A stretch of 64,000 bases of DNA, from contig NZ_JAEULO010000018.1 in NCBI RefSeq assembly GCF_016793705.1, positions 60,976 through 124,975 of the forward strand, in the 5' to 3' direction. The stretch's first letter is position 1, and each line of letters begins with the position of its first letter. Under the pieces are notes generated by a model. It saw nothing but the letters and a program-made list of their open reading frames with translations, searched no databases and was not told where the DNA came from. The stretch comes from Tabrizicola sp. (GTDB taxonomy: Bacteria; Pseudomonadota; Alphaproteobacteria; Rhodobacterales; Rhodobacteraceae). The translations under genes and the position numbers were made by a program. This document shows positions 54,329-63,391 of this stretch, in pieces.

Positions 54329-55549
54329 TCAGAAAAACGCCTGCAACCCGGTGATCGCCCGGCCCAGGATCAGCGCGTGGACGTCATGCGTGCCTTCGTA
54401 GGTGTTCACCGTCTCCAGGTTCACCATGTGACGCATGACCTGGAAATCCTCCTGGATGCCGTTGCCGCCATGCATGTCGCGCGCCCAGCGGGCCGCCTCC
54501 AGCGCCTTGCCGCAGTTGTTGCGCTTGACGATGGAAATCATCTCCGGCGCCGCATTGGCCTCGTCCAGCAGCCGCCCGACGCGCAAGGACGCCTGCAGGC
54601 CCAGCGAAATCTCGGTCAGCATGTTCGCCAGTTTCAGCTGGTAGATCTGCATCCCGGCCAAGGGCTTGCCGAACTGCTTGCGGTCAAGGCCGTACTGCCG
54701 CGTGGCCGCCATGCAGAACTCCGCCGCGCCCATCACACCCCAGGCGATGCCATAGCGCGCCCGGTTCAGGCAGCCGAACGGCCCCTTCAGCCCTTCGACG
54801 AACGGCAAGAGCGCGTCTTCGCCAACTTCCACATCCTTCAGCACGATCTCGCCGGTGATCGACGCCCGCAGCGAAAGCTTCCCCCCCACCTTCGGCGCCG
54901 ACAGCCCCGTGGTGCCCTTGTCCAGCACAAAACCCTTGATCTTGCCGCCATGCGCCTCGGACTTGGCCCAGACCACGAACACGTCCGCAATCGGTGCATT
55001 GGAGATCCACATCTTCGCGCCGTTCAGCACATAGCCGTTCGCGGTCTTCTTCGCCGTGGTCTTCATCCCCGCCGGGTCCGACCCCGCATCGGGCTCGGTC
55101 AGGCCGAAACAGCCGATCCACTCGCCGGCGGCCAGCTTCGGCAGATACTTCTTCCGCTGTGCCTCGGTGCCATAGGCATAGATCGGATACATCACCAGCG
55201 AGGACTGCACCGACATCATCGACCGATAGCCCGAATCGACCCGCTCGACTTCCCGCGCGACCAGCCCGTAGGCGACATAGGACGCCCCCAGCCCGCCGTA
55301 TTCCTCGGGGATCGTCACGCCCAGAAGTCCCATCTCCCCCATCTCGCGGAAGATCGCCGGATCGGTCGTCTCGTCGCGATAGGCCGCGATGACCCGGCTT
55401 TGCAGCTTTTCCTGCGCATAGGCGCGGGCCGCATCGCGCAGCATCCGCTCTTCCTCGGTCAGCTGGTCGTTCAGCCGGAACGGGTCTTCCCAGTCGAAGC
55501 GCCCCAGATCGGGGGCATCCTTGGCTTTCAGTTTCGGTTTGTCGGACAT
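54329..55549 (-). CDS. gcdH: GcdH, glutaryl-CoA dehydrogenase
   Basis: The 406-residue acyl-CoA dehydrogenase oxidises and decarboxylates glutaryl-CoA to crotonyl-CoA in lysine, tryptophan and benzoate breakdown. FAD and substrate motifs: [32 protein letters not shown], and the catalytic base Glu385 in [17 protein letters not shown]. The [10 protein letters not shown] block and the N-terminal [17 protein letters not shown] are specific to glutaryl-CoA dehydrogenase within the superfamily. It is divergent from a LysR regulator, a common arrangement for this gene. Confidence 0.94.
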   Translation of the reverse strand: MSDKPKLKAKDAPDLGRFDWEDPFRLNDQLTEEERMLRDAARAYAQEKLQSRVIAAYRDETTDPAIFREMGEMGLLGVTIPEEYGGLGASYVAYGLVAREVERVDSGYRSMMSVQSSLVMYPIYAYGTEAQRKKYLPKLAAGEWIGCFGLTEPDAGSDPAGMKTTAKKTANGYVLNGAKMWISNAPIADVFVVWAKSEAHGGKIKGFVLDKGTTGLSAPKVGGKLSLRASITGEIVLKDVEVGEDALLPFVEGLKGPFGCLNRARYGIAWGVMGAAEFCMAATRQYGLDRKQFGKPLAGMQIYQLKLANMLTEISLGLQASLRVGRLLDEANAAPEMISIVKRNNCGKALEAARWARDMHGGNGIQEDFQVMRHMVNLETVNTYEGTHDVHALILGRAITGLQAFF

Positions 55550-55622
55550 GGGGCCCTCCTTCTTTGCGCGGGATCATTGCAGAAAAGGGCAGGGCAGGCT
55601 ATCGAAAGCCCTGCACGGGTTC

Positions 55623-55637
55623 ATGAGGGAAACTCAT
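55623..55637. promoter_or_regulatory. inverted repeat before the LysR start
   Basis: ATGAG-GGAAA-CTCAT has perfect 5-bp arms and ends one base before the LysR ATG, in the 89-nt divergent region with gcdH. LysR proteins often bind such sites near their own start. Binding is inferred. Confidence 0.4.
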
Positions 55638-55638
55638 A

Positions 55639-56574
55639 ATGCTGCCCCGCCGCTACCTGCCGCCAATCCCGGCCCTGATGGCGCTCGAAGCCGTCGATCG
55701 CCTCGGCACCGCCTCCGCCGCAGCCGGGGAACTCAACCTCACCCAGGGCGCCATCAGCCGCGCCCTGCAGGGCCTGGAACAACAGCTCGGCGTCCAGCTC
55801 CTCCACCGCGAACGCCAGCGCCTGCGCCTGACGCCCGCAGGCCACGACTACGTCGCCGACGTGCGGAAAGCCCTGCACCTCCTCGCCTCCGCCAGCATTA
55901 CACTGCGCGCCAACCCCACCGGCGGTTCCCTGAACCTCGCGATCCTGCCCGCCTTCGGGATGCACTGGCTCGCCCCCCGCCTCGCCCGTTTCGCGCAAAG
56001 CCATCCGGAGGTCACCGTCAACCTCTCCACCCGCCTGCGCCCCTTCGACTTCACCGGCTCCAGCTTCGACGCCGCCATCCACTACGGAAGGCAGGACTGG
56101 CCCGGTGCCGACAGCCTGAAACTCATGGACGAGGACATCCTCGCCGTCGCCGCCCCCGGCTTCCCCCCGCTGAGCCAGGCCACCGACATCCTCCGCCATC
56201 CGCTCCTGCAACTGGAAAGCCGCATCGGTGACTGGGGCCGCTGGCTCGCCCACCACGGCCACGCGGGCCTCCGCCCCCCCGGCATGATGTTCGACCAGTT
56301 CGCCACCCTCACGCAAGGCGCCATCCACGGCATGGGCGCGGCCCTCATCCCGACTTTCCTGATCCAGCGCGAGCTCGCCGAAGGCCGCCTCATCCCCGTC
56401 TTCGGCCCGCCGATCCGCGCGCTCGGCTCCTACCACCTCGTCTGGCCCAACGCCCTGCCCGAACGCGCGCCCCTGCGGTCCCTACGACTATGGTTGCAGG
56501 CCGAAATCGCCGATCCCGCCTTGACCCGCACACCTCCGCCCACCACTGTTGCCGCAAGACCGGAGGCCCCGTGA
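55639..56574 (+). CDS. LysR-family regulator (GcvA-like), probable gcdH regulator
   Basis: A 311-residue LysR protein starting MLPRRYLPPIPALMALEAV, with helix-turn-helix TASAAAGELNLTQGAISRAL and the LRLTPAGHDYVADV continuation typical of the GcvA/AmpR-like branch. It is divergent from gcdH, as in other proteobacteria where such a regulator controls glutaryl-CoA dehydrogenase. The C-terminal tail is Pro/Thr-rich. The last four bases overlap the moxR GTG start, an unexpected coupling to a different functional unit. Confidence 0.88.
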   Translation: MLPRRYLPPIPALMALEAVDRLGTASAAAGELNLTQGAISRALQGLEQQLGVQLLHRERQRLRLTPAGHDYVADVRKALHLLASASITLRANPTGGSLNLAILPAFGMHWLAPRLARFAQSHPEVTVNLSTRLRPFDFTGSSFDAAIHYGRQDWPGADSLKLMDEDILAVAAPGFPPLSQATDILRHPLLQLESRIGDWGRWLAHHGHAGLRPPGMMFDQFATLTQGAIHGMGAALIPTFLIQRELAEGRLIPVFGPPIRALGSYHLVWPNALPERAPLRSLRLWLQAEIADPALTRTPPPTTVAARPEAP

Positions 56575-57476
56575 CCCCAGTTCCGCCCAGCATCGACGCC
56601 GTCGAAACGCTCCTCACCGGGCAGGGCTACGTCGCCTCCCGCGCGCTCGCCACCGTCGTCTTCCTTTCGCTCAAACTCGGCCGCCCGCTCTTCCTCGAAG
56701 GCGAGGCCGGCACCGGCAAGACCGAGATCGCCAAGACCCTTGCCACCGCGCTCAACCGCCGCCTGATCCGCCTGCAATGCTATGAAGGCCTCGACGCCGC
56801 CTCCGCCGTCGCCGAATGGAACTTCGCCGCCCAGATGATCGCCATCCGCACCGCGGAAGGCGCCACCGACCGAGACACCCTGCAAGCCGAGCTTTTCACC
56901 GAAGACTACCTGATCACCCGTCCGCTTCTCGCCGCCATGCGCCCGCAACCCGGCGGCGCGCCCGTCCTCCTCATCGACGAGATCGACCGCACCGACGAAC
57001 CCTTCGAGGCCTTCCTCCTCGAAGCCCTCTCCGACTTCCAGGTCACGATCCCCGAACTCGGCACGATCAAAGCCCCCGAACCCCCCATCGTCATCCTCAC
57101 CTCGAACCGCACGCGCGAGGTGCATGACGCGCTGAAACGCCGCTGCCTCTACCACTGGGTCGACTACCCCTCCTTCGACCGCGAGCTTGCCATCCTCAAT
57201 GCCCGCGCCCCCGAGGCCCAGGCCCAGCTCTCGCGTGAAGTGGTCGCCTTCGTCCAGAAGCTGCGCCGCGAGGACCTGTTCAAACGCCCCGGCGTGGCCG
57301 AGACGATCGACTGGGCCAAATGCCTCCTCGCGCTCGACGTCATCGCGCTGTCGCCCGAGGTCATCTCTGACACCCTCGGCGCGATCCTGAAATACCAGGA
57401 CGACATCCAGAAACTGCAAGGCCTGGAGGCGAAACGCCTCCTCGACGAGGTCAAGCGCGAACTGGTCCCGGCATGA
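56571..57476 (+). CDS. MoxR-family AAA+ ATPase (CoxD-like)
   Basis: A 301-residue MoxR ATPase: Walker A EGEAGTGKT (residues about 43-51), Walker B VLLIDEIDRTDEPFEAF, sensor 1 VILTSNRTREVHDALKRRC. Together with a VWA protein these ATPases act as chaperones that insert metals or remodel enzymes; CoxD in aerobic CO dehydrogenase clusters sulfurylates the Mo-Cu centre. GTG 56571 overlaps the preceding LysR stop. The VWA gene follows after a stem-loop repeat, supporting a functional pair. Confidence 0.9.
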   Translation: MTPVPPSIDAVETLLTGQGYVASRALATVVFLSLKLGRPLFLEGEAGTGKTEIAKTLATALNRRLIRLQCYEGLDAASAVAEWNFAAQMIAIRTAEGATDRDTLQAELFTEDYLITRPLLAAMRPQPGGAPVLLIDEIDRTDEPFEAFLLEALSDFQVTIPELGTIKAPEPPIVILTSNRTREVHDALKRRCLYHWVDYPSFDRELAILNARAPEAQAQLSREVVAFVQKLRREDLFKRPGVAETIDWAKCLLALDVIALSPEVISDTLGAILKYQDDIQKLQGLEAKRLLDEVKRELVPA

Positions 57477-57477
57477 T

Positions 57478-57534
57478 CCATTTTCTGTCCGGAAATATCC
57501 CACGGGGGGTCCGGGGGGTGTGAAACCCCCCGGG
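57478..57534 (+). repeat. stem-loop intergenic repeat, subtype B
   Basis: Head CCATTTTCTGTCCGG starts one base after the moxR stop; core AAATATCCCAC, GGGGGGTCCGGGGGG, then a GGGGGG/CCCCCC stem around TGTGAAA. In the direction of transcription, between moxR and the VWA gene. Confidence 0.75.
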
Positions 57535-57546
57535 GTCAGCCACCCC

Positions 57547-58797
57547 ATGCCGACCTATCCCGATCTCACCCTCCCAGAAGACGGCAAGCTCGCGCAGAAC
57601 ATCGCCCATTTCGCCCGCGCCTTGCGCAAGGCGGGTCTCCCCGTCGGCCCCGGCCGCATCCTCGACGCCGTCCGCGCCGTCGCCGCGGCAGGCTTCGACC
57701 GGCGCGAGGATTTCTACTTCACCCTGCAAGCCATCTTCGTCTCCCGCCCCGAGGAGCGCAGCACTTTCGCCCAGGTTTTCCGCCTGTTCTGGCGCGACCC
57801 GCGCTACCTCGACCAGATGATGTCGCTCCTGCTGCCGCAGGTCCACGGCGTGCAGGAAGACCGGATCGCCCAGGCCGCCGAGAAACGCGCCGCCGAGGCC
57901 CTGCTCGACGGCCAGCTTCCGCCCCCGCCCAAATCCGACAGCGAAGGCGAGCAGATCGAGATCGATGCCAGCGCCACCATGTCTTCGGAAGAACGCCTGA
58001 AGACCCTCGATTTCGAGCAGATGTCGACCGATGAGATCGCCGCCGCCAAATGGATGCTGGCGAAGCTCTCGCTCCCCGTCCAGCCGCTGAAGACCCGCCG
58101 CTCCGCCCCCTCCACCCTGACCGCCCGCATCGACGCCCGCCGCACACTCCGCGAAGCCATGCGCACCGCCGGCGAACTGACCGTCCTGAAACACAAGGCC
58201 CCGGTCCCGCGCTGGCCGAACCTTGTCGTCCTCTGCGACATCTCCGGCAGCATGGCCGATTACTCCCGCATGGTCCTGCATTTCGTCCATGCCGTCGCCA
58301 ACCGGAAAGGGCAGGGCTGGGCCAGGGTCCATGCCTTCACCTTCGGCACAAGGCTCACCAACATCACCCGCCACCTCGGCGCCCGCGATGTGGATGCCGC
58401 GCTCAAGGCCGCCGGGGCCGAGGCGCAGGACTGGTCCGGCGGTACCCGCATCGGCCAGTCGCTCCACGCTTTCAACCGCGACTGGTCGCGCCGGGTGCTG
58501 GGGCAGGGGGCCGTGGTCCTCCTCATCACCGACGGGCTCGACCGCGACGACACCAGCGTTCTTGCCAAGGAAGCCGAGCGCCTGCATCTCTCCTGCCGCA
58601 GGCTCATCTGGCTCAATCCGCTCCTGCGCTGGACCGGCTTTGCCCCGAAGGCTACCGGCATCCGCGCGCTTCTCCCGCATGTCGACAGCTTCCGCGCCGG
58701 GCATTCCATCGCCTCGCTGGAGGCTCTGGGTCGCGCGCTCTCTGAACCCTCCGACCATGGCGAACGTGACCGGCTCCTTGCGCTCATCCGCAACTAG
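57547..58797 (+). CDS. VWA-domain protein (CoxE-like)
   Basis: A 416-residue protein with a C-terminal von Willebrand A domain. The MIDAS motif is DISGSM (Asp231), with Thr in SGGTRIGQSL and Asp in ITDGLDRDD. The N-terminal half (ARALRKAGLPVGPGRILDAVRAV; RSTFAQVFRLFWRD) is typical of CoxE-like partners of MoxR ATPases. ATG 57547 was selected; the in-frame upstream part would translate the repeat. It functions with the upstream ATPase in cofactor or enzyme maturation, by family analogy. Confidence 0.9.
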   Translation: MPTYPDLTLPEDGKLAQNIAHFARALRKAGLPVGPGRILDAVRAVAAAGFDRREDFYFTLQAIFVSRPEERSTFAQVFRLFWRDPRYLDQMMSLLLPQVHGVQEDRIAQAAEKRAAEALLDGQLPPPPKSDSEGEQIEIDASATMSSEERLKTLDFEQMSTDEIAAAKWMLAKLSLPVQPLKTRRSAPSTLTARIDARRTLREAMRTAGELTVLKHKAPVPRWPNLVVLCDISGSMADYSRMVLHFVHAVANRKGQGWARVHAFTFGTRLTNITRHLGARDVDAALKAAGAEAQDWSGGTRIGQSLHAFNRDWSRRVLGQGAVVLLITDGLDRDDTSVLAKEAERLHLSCRRLIWLNPLLRWTGFAPKATGIRALLPHVDSFRAGHSIASLEALGRALSEPSDHGERDRLLALIRN

Positions 58798-58944
58798 GCG
58801 GCTCTCCGCGCAAGTTATGCTCTGGCAAGTCGGTGATATCGCATATCAGGCGGATGCGCCCTTTGTTATGCCTGTCGGGGCAAACGGGAACCGGACCGAC
58901 TCGTGCAGGTTGTCCCGCAAGCCCTTCAGGAAAAGGACTGGTTC

Positions 58945-61284
58945 ATGAGAAAGCTTCTGGTATCGACGACGGCCCTTTCGGTGGCCATCAGCCCGCTCGC
59001 CACCGTGCCCAGCTTCGGGCAGGTGATGAACGAAGACGGATCGGTCAGCGGACCGGATGGCGCGGTGCTTTGCGTGCCGACCGCCGATGCCGCCTGCGAT
59101 CTGGATGCGATCATCGCCCAGCTTGAGGCTGACGCCGCCGCAGCCGCTGCCGCCGAGGCGGAGGCCGCTGCCGCCCAGGCTGCCGAGGAAGCCGCAGCCG
59201 CCGCAGCCGCCGCCCAGGCCGAAGCTGACGCGAAGGCCCAGGCCGAAGCCGAGGCTGCCGCCGCCGCCGAAGCCGCCGCCGCTGCCGAGGCGGAAGCCCA
59301 GGCGCAGGCCCAGGCCGAAGCGGATGCTGCCGCCGCGGCCGCCTCCGCCCAGGCGGAAGCCGAAGCCCAGGCGCAGGCCGAGGCCGAAGCCGCCGCCGCC
59401 AAGGCCGCCGAGGAGCAGGCCGCTGCCGAAGCCGCCGCTCAGGCCGCTGCCGAGGCCGAAGCCGCTGCCGCCGAAGCTGCGGCCCAGGAAGCCGCCCCCG
59501 CCGAGGAGCCCGCCGTCGAGGAGGCCGCTCCGGCGGACGAGCCCGTCGTTGAAGAGGCTGCCCCTGCGGAAGAGCCTGCCGTCGACGAAGACGCTCCGGC
59601 CGAGGAGCCCGTTGTCGACGAAGCTGCCCCCACCGAGGAGCCCGCTGTCGAGGAAGCCGTTCCGGCGGAGGAGCCTGCCGTTGAAGAGACAGCCCCCGCG
59701 GAAGAGCCGGTGGTGAATGAAGCCCCTGCCGAGGAACCCGCCGCCGAGGAAGCCGCTCCGGCGGCAGAGCCTGCCGTTGAACCGGAAGCGGTGGAAGAGC
59801 CCGCCGCCCAGGAGCCAGCGGTCGTCGAGGACCCCGCCGCGCAAGAGGAGCCTGCTGCCGAAGAACCCGCCACCGAACCGGCAGACGGGTCAGAGGACGG
59901 GGCGGCGATTCCGGCTGACGCCGTCATCGACTCGGCCACCGGCGAAGCCATCGACCCCGCCGTGGCCGCCGCAGCCGTGGCCGCTGCCGAGGCCGAACTG
60001 GTGGCGCCCTCGGGCGAGATCGTCGATCCCGCCGCTGGCCTGAAGGTGGCCGAGCCTGACCCGGCCCTGATGGCCGAACCGGTGGAAGCCCCGGTCGTGA
60101 CCGAGACAGAGGTCGAAAGCCTGACCCAGCTCCTCACTGCCGATCCGACCGCCATCGACCCCTCGTCGCTCGGCGCCGCCGCCCTTGTCGCCACGGCGCC
60201 CTCGGAAGACGCGGCGGCCGTCGTTCCCGAGGCCGATCCCGCCTCGTTGGTGGCGGACGTGACCGAAACGCTCACCGACGCCAACACCCGGACCTCGGCT
60301 CAGGAATTTGCCGCCGCGCCGAAAGCGCTTGGCGACGGCAAGAAGAGCGGCCTCTCCGATCTGGAGAAAGCCGGTCTCCTCGTCCTCGGCGCCCTCGCCG
60401 TCGGCGCGATCATCAAGAACAACCGCGAGGCCGCCGCCGAGACCACCGTCTCGACGATGGGCGACAGCCGCGTGGTGTCGAACACCGGCGACCGGGTCAT
60501 CGTGCTGCAACCCGACGGCACCTACCGCGTGCTGAAGGACGACGACACCGTGATCCGGCGCCCCGGCTCGACCGTGCGGACCGAGACCTTCAGGGACGGC
60601 TCCACTCGCACCATCGTCCAGCGCGGCGACGGCACCCAGGTGGTGACGATCCGCGACGCGACGGGCCGGGTCCTGCGCCGCGCCACCTATGACGACCTCG
60701 GCCGCGAGATCGTGCTGATCGACGATCTGGCGACCGAGGACCCGGTCTACATCCGCGACCTGCCGAAGCCGAAGAAGCGCATCGTCATCTCCTCCAAGGA
60801 CGAGGATGCCGCCCTGAAACGCGAGCTGGCCGCGCTGGAAGCCGACCGCGCCGGCCGCAAGTTCTCGCTCCGCCAGATCCGCGAGATTCCGGAAGTCCGC
60901 GCGCTCGCCGCCACCATCGATGTCGAGCCCGTGACCTTCGCCTCCGGCTCTGCCGCCGTGGCCGCCAAGGAAGCGCGCAACCTCGCCGACCTCGGCCGCG
61001 TCATGCAGGAGTTGCTGGCCGACAATCCGCGCGAGGTCTTCCTGATCGAGGGCCACACCGACGCGACCGGCAAGGCGGCGATGAACCTCGCGCTCTCCGA
61101 CCGCCGCGCGGAATCGGTGGCGCTGGCCCTGACCGAATACTTCGACATCCCGCCGGAGAACATGGTCGTCCAGGGCTACGGCGAGACGGAGCTTCTGATC
61201 GACACCCAGGAAAGCGAAGCCGCCAACCGCCGGGTCGAGGTCCGGGTGATCACGCCCCTCCTGCGGCGCGCCGATCGCGGCTGA
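58945..61284 (+). CDS. OmpA-domain envelope protein with long Ala/Glu-rich region
   Basis: A 779-residue protein. Residues 1-26 are a signal peptide. Residues about 55-190 are almost wholly Ala, Glu, Gln and Asp, a likely long charged helix or coiled coil. Residues about 190-320 are a Glu-Glu-Pro-Ala-Val repeat (units such as EEAAPAEEPAV). A hydrophobic segment, AGLLVLGALAVGAIIK, lies near 480. The C-terminus (about 670-775) is an OmpA-like peptidoglycan-binding domain with IEGHTDATGK, LSDRRAESV and NRRVEVRV. It has no beta-barrel domain, so it may span the periplasm and tether membrane to cell wall. ATG 58945 follows AGGAAAAGGA. A GC-rich terminator follows. Confidence 0.85.
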   Translation: MRKLLVSTTALSVAISPLATVPSFGQVMNEDGSVSGPDGAVLCVPTADAACDLDAIIAQLEADAAAAAAAEAEAAAAQAAEEAAAAAAAAQAEADAKAQAEAEAAAAAEAAAAAEAEAQAQAQAEADAAAAAASAQAEAEAQAQAEAEAAAAKAAEEQAAAEAAAQAAAEAEAAAAEAAAQEAAPAEEPAVEEAAPADEPVVEEAAPAEEPAVDEDAPAEEPVVDEAAPTEEPAVEEAVPAEEPAVEETAPAEEPVVNEAPAEEPAAEEAAPAAEPAVEPEAVEEPAAQEPAVVEDPAAQEEPAAEEPATEPADGSEDGAAIPADAVIDSATGEAIDPAVAAAAVAAAEAELVAPSGEIVDPAAGLKVAEPDPALMAEPVEAPVVTETEVESLTQLLTADPTAIDPSSLGAAALVATAPSEDAAAVVPEADPASLVADVTETLTDANTRTSAQEFAAAPKALGDGKKSGLSDLEKAGLLVLGALAVGAIIKNNREAAAETTVSTMGDSRVVSNTGDRVIVLQPDGTYRVLKDDDTVIRRPGSTVRTETFRDGSTRTIVQRGDGTQVVTIRDATGRVLRRATYDDLGREIVLIDDLATEDPVYIRDLPKPKKRIVISSKDEDAALKRELAALEADRAGRKFSLRQIREIPEVRALAATIDVEPVTFASGSAAVAAKEARNLADLGRVMQELLADNPREVFLIEGHTDATGKAAMNLALSDRRAESVALALTEYFDIPPENMVVQGYGETELLIDTQESEAANRRVEVRVITPLLRRADRG

Positions 61285-61303
61285 CGCCACCCCCGACCAA
61301 AGT

Positions 61304-61340
61304 CGCGCCGCAGGCCCCCCTGCGGCGCGTTCATTTCTGT
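61304..61340 (+). terminator. rho-independent-like terminator after the OmpA-domain gene
   Basis: CGCGCCGCAG (61304-61313) pairs perfectly with CTGCGGCGCG (61320-61329) around a 6-nt loop, followed by TTCATTTCT. It separates the OmpA-domain gene from the XdhC-family gene. Confidence 0.75.
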
Positions 61341-61374
61341 GGCAATGATCCCGGCCCGGACGCATAATCCGCAC

Positions 61375-62361
61375 ATGACCCGCGCCGATCACGATCTGAT
61401 CCCCGAGGCCGCCCTCGCCTGGCACCGCGCCGGAAAGGGGGCCGCCCTCGCCACCGTGATCGAGACCTGGGGTTCCGCCCCCCGCCAGGCAGGCAGCCAG
61501 CTCGCCATTTCTGGCGACGGCGAGATGACGGGCTCCGTCTCCGGCGGCTGCGTCGAGGGCGCGGTGATCACCGAGGCGCTCGACGCCCTGGATGACCGCA
61601 AATCCCGCATCCTGACCTTCGGCGTCAGCGACGAGACCGCCTTCGCCGCCGGCCTCGCCTGCGGCGGCACCATCCGCGTCCTCGTCGAACCCGTGGGCGA
61701 GGGGGCGGAAGCCCTGCCCGAACCCCTGCTCGAATCCCTGACCGCCGCCCGTGCCGCGCCCCGCGCCCTGGCCATCGTCACCACCCCGTCCACCTGGGAA
61801 CGGCGCCTCGTCCCCCCCGGCCAGGACCCCGCCACCGACGCCCGCTTCAAGTCCGACCGCTCCGGCATGGAGGAGGACGGCCGCTTCATCGCCATCCACA
61901 ACCCGCCGCTCCGCCTCATCGTCATCGGCGCGGTTCACATCGCCCAGCCGCTGCTCGCCATCGCCCGCACCTGTGGCTATGCCCCCACCCTGGTCGAGCC
62001 CCGCGCCGCCTTCGGCTCCGCCGCTCGCTTCCCCGGCGAGACCATCCTCGACGACTGGCCCGACGAGGCCCTCGCCAGGCTCCAACCCGACGCCCGCACC
62101 GCGATCGTCACCCTGACCCACGATCCCAAGCTCGACGACCCCGCGATCCGCTTCGCCCTCACGTCCCCCGCCTTCTATCTCGGCTGCCTCGGCTCCACCC
62201 GCACCCATGCCAGGCGCGTCGAGCGGCTGACCGAGGCCGGTTTCACTCCCGACCAGATCGCGAAGATTCGCGCGCCCGTCGGCCTGAACATCGGCGCCCG
62301 GTCTCCGGCGGAAATCGCCGTCTCGATCATGGCGCAGATCACCGAAACCCTGCGGACCTGA
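61375..62361 (+). CDS. XdhC/CoxF-family molybdenum-cofactor insertion protein
   Basis: A 328-residue XdhC-family protein. The N-terminal XdhC domain has TWGSAPRQAGSQLAIS and VSGGCVEGAV, whose Cys is conserved. The C-terminal Rossmann domain has LIVIGAVHIAQPLLAI and YLGCLGSTRTHARRV. Members bind molybdopterin cofactor, assist its sulfuration and hand it to xanthine-dehydrogenase/CO-dehydrogenase-type hydroxylases. ATG 61375 was chosen. Its stop shares a base with the next ATG, and that gene also binds molybdopterin. Confidence 0.9.
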   Translation: MTRADHDLIPEAALAWHRAGKGAALATVIETWGSAPRQAGSQLAISGDGEMTGSVSGGCVEGAVITEALDALDDRKSRILTFGVSDETAFAAGLACGGTIRVLVEPVGEGAEALPEPLLESLTAARAAPRALAIVTTPSTWERRLVPPGQDPATDARFKSDRSGMEEDGRFIAIHNPPLRLIVIGAVHIAQPLLAIARTCGYAPTLVEPRAAFGSAARFPGETILDDWPDEALARLQPDARTAIVTLTHDPKLDDPAIRFALTSPAFYLGCLGSTRTHARRVERLTEAGFTPDQIAKIRAPVGLNIGARSPAEIAVSIMAQITETLRT

Positions 62362-63362
62362 TGCGCTTCGGCCCGATCCCCCTGACGGAAGCCGAAGGCG
62401 CGATCCTCGCCCATTCCGTCGCCCTGCCCGAAGGCCGCCTGCGCAAGGGCTGCACCCTTGGTCCGGTCGAGGTCGCGCGGCTCCGCGCAAGCGGGCGGTC
62501 CGAGGTCATCGCCGCGCGCCTCGACCCCGATGACCTGCACGAGGACGCCGCGGCCCTCGCCATCGCAAAAGCCCTTGTCCCCGACCCCGAGGCTTCGGGC
62601 CTTGATCTCCGCCCCGTCGGCACGGGCCGGGTGAACCTGCATGCCCGCAGCGCCGGAGTGGTCGAAGTCGTCGCTTCCCGCGTCGACGCGCTGAACCTTG
62701 TCGATCCGATGATCACGCTGGCCACCGTGCCGCGCTGGCAAAGGGTGAAGGCGGACGAAATGGTCGCGACCGTCAAGGTCATCGCCTATGGCGTTGCGCG
62801 CGCCTCGGTCGATACCGCCCGCGCCGCCGGAACACGGGCTTTGGCGTTGCATCATCCCCGGCTCTCCCGCGTGGCGCTGGTCGAAACCCACACCGACCCC
62901 GCAGCCCGCCCGGCGAAGATGACGGCGATCACCGGCCGCCTCTCCACGCTGGGCGCCGGGTTGACCACCCACTTGCACAGCCCGCACCGCGAGGCCGACC
63001 TCGCCCTGACCCTCGCCGGTCTCACAGGGGCCGAGCTGATCCTGATCCTCACCGCCTCCGCCACTTCCGACCCCGTGGACGTGGCCCCCGCCGCCGTCCG
63101 CAGGGCGGGGGGCCGGGTCGACCGCTTCGGCATGCCGGTCGATCCCGGCAACCTCCTCTTCCTCGGCAGTCTTGGGGAAACCCCGGTCATCGGCCTGCCA
63201 GGATGCGTCCGCAGCCCCGCACTGAACGGGGCCGACTGGGTGATGGAGCGGCTGATCTGCGGTGTGCCCGTGACGGCGGTGGACATCGCCGGAATGGGAG
63301 TTGGGGGCCTGCTGAAGGAGATCCCGACGCGGGGACGGCCGCGCGAGGCGAAGCACGAATGA
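62361..63362 (+). CDS. molybdopterin-binding domain protein
   Basis: A 333-residue protein of the MoeA/MogA-like molybdopterin-binding superfamily. The C-terminal half has ELILILTASATSDPVDVAP, resembling the TGGTGxxPxD loop, and GLPGCVRSPALNGADWVM, the GxPG loop. The N-terminus (FGPIPLTEAEGAILAHSV) resembles the start of MoeA-type proteins associated with xdhC genes. It lacks full MoeA domain architecture. Coupled by one base to the XdhC-family gene, so probably part of cofactor supply to one Mo enzyme. Confidence 0.85.
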   Translation: MRFGPIPLTEAEGAILAHSVALPEGRLRKGCTLGPVEVARLRASGRSEVIAARLDPDDLHEDAAALAIAKALVPDPEASGLDLRPVGTGRVNLHARSAGVVEVVASRVDALNLVDPMITLATVPRWQRVKADEMVATVKVIAYGVARASVDTARAAGTRALALHHPRLSRVALVETHTDPAARPAKMTAITGRLSTLGAGLTTHLHSPHREADLALTLAGLTGAELILILTASATSDPVDVAPAAVRRAGGRVDRFGMPVDPGNLLFLGSLGETPVIGLPGCVRSPALNGADWVMERLICGVPVTAVDIAGMGVGGLLKEIPTRGRPREAKHE

Positions 63363-63365
63363 AAA

Positions 63366-63384
63366 CGGGGGCAGATTGCCCCCG
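63366..63384 (+). terminator. hairpin after the molybdopterin-binding gene
   Basis: CGGGGGCA-GAT-TGCCCCCG forms a perfect 8-bp stem starting 3 nt past the stop codon, without a T-run. It lies in the convergent gap with infC. Confidence 0.6.
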
Positions 63385-63391
63385 CAGACGA

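Noticed and set aside
58846-59844. A glycine/leucine-rich minus-strand ORF resembling a repeat protein
   Set aside because: It is the mirror of the Ala/Glu-rich repeat DNA of the OmpA-domain gene; the repeat pattern comes from the plus-strand codons.
59890-62490. An 866-residue minus-strand ORF
   Set aside because: Antisense to the OmpA-domain and XdhC-family genes, glycine/arginine-rich, no recognisable domain, and both plus-strand genes are clear.
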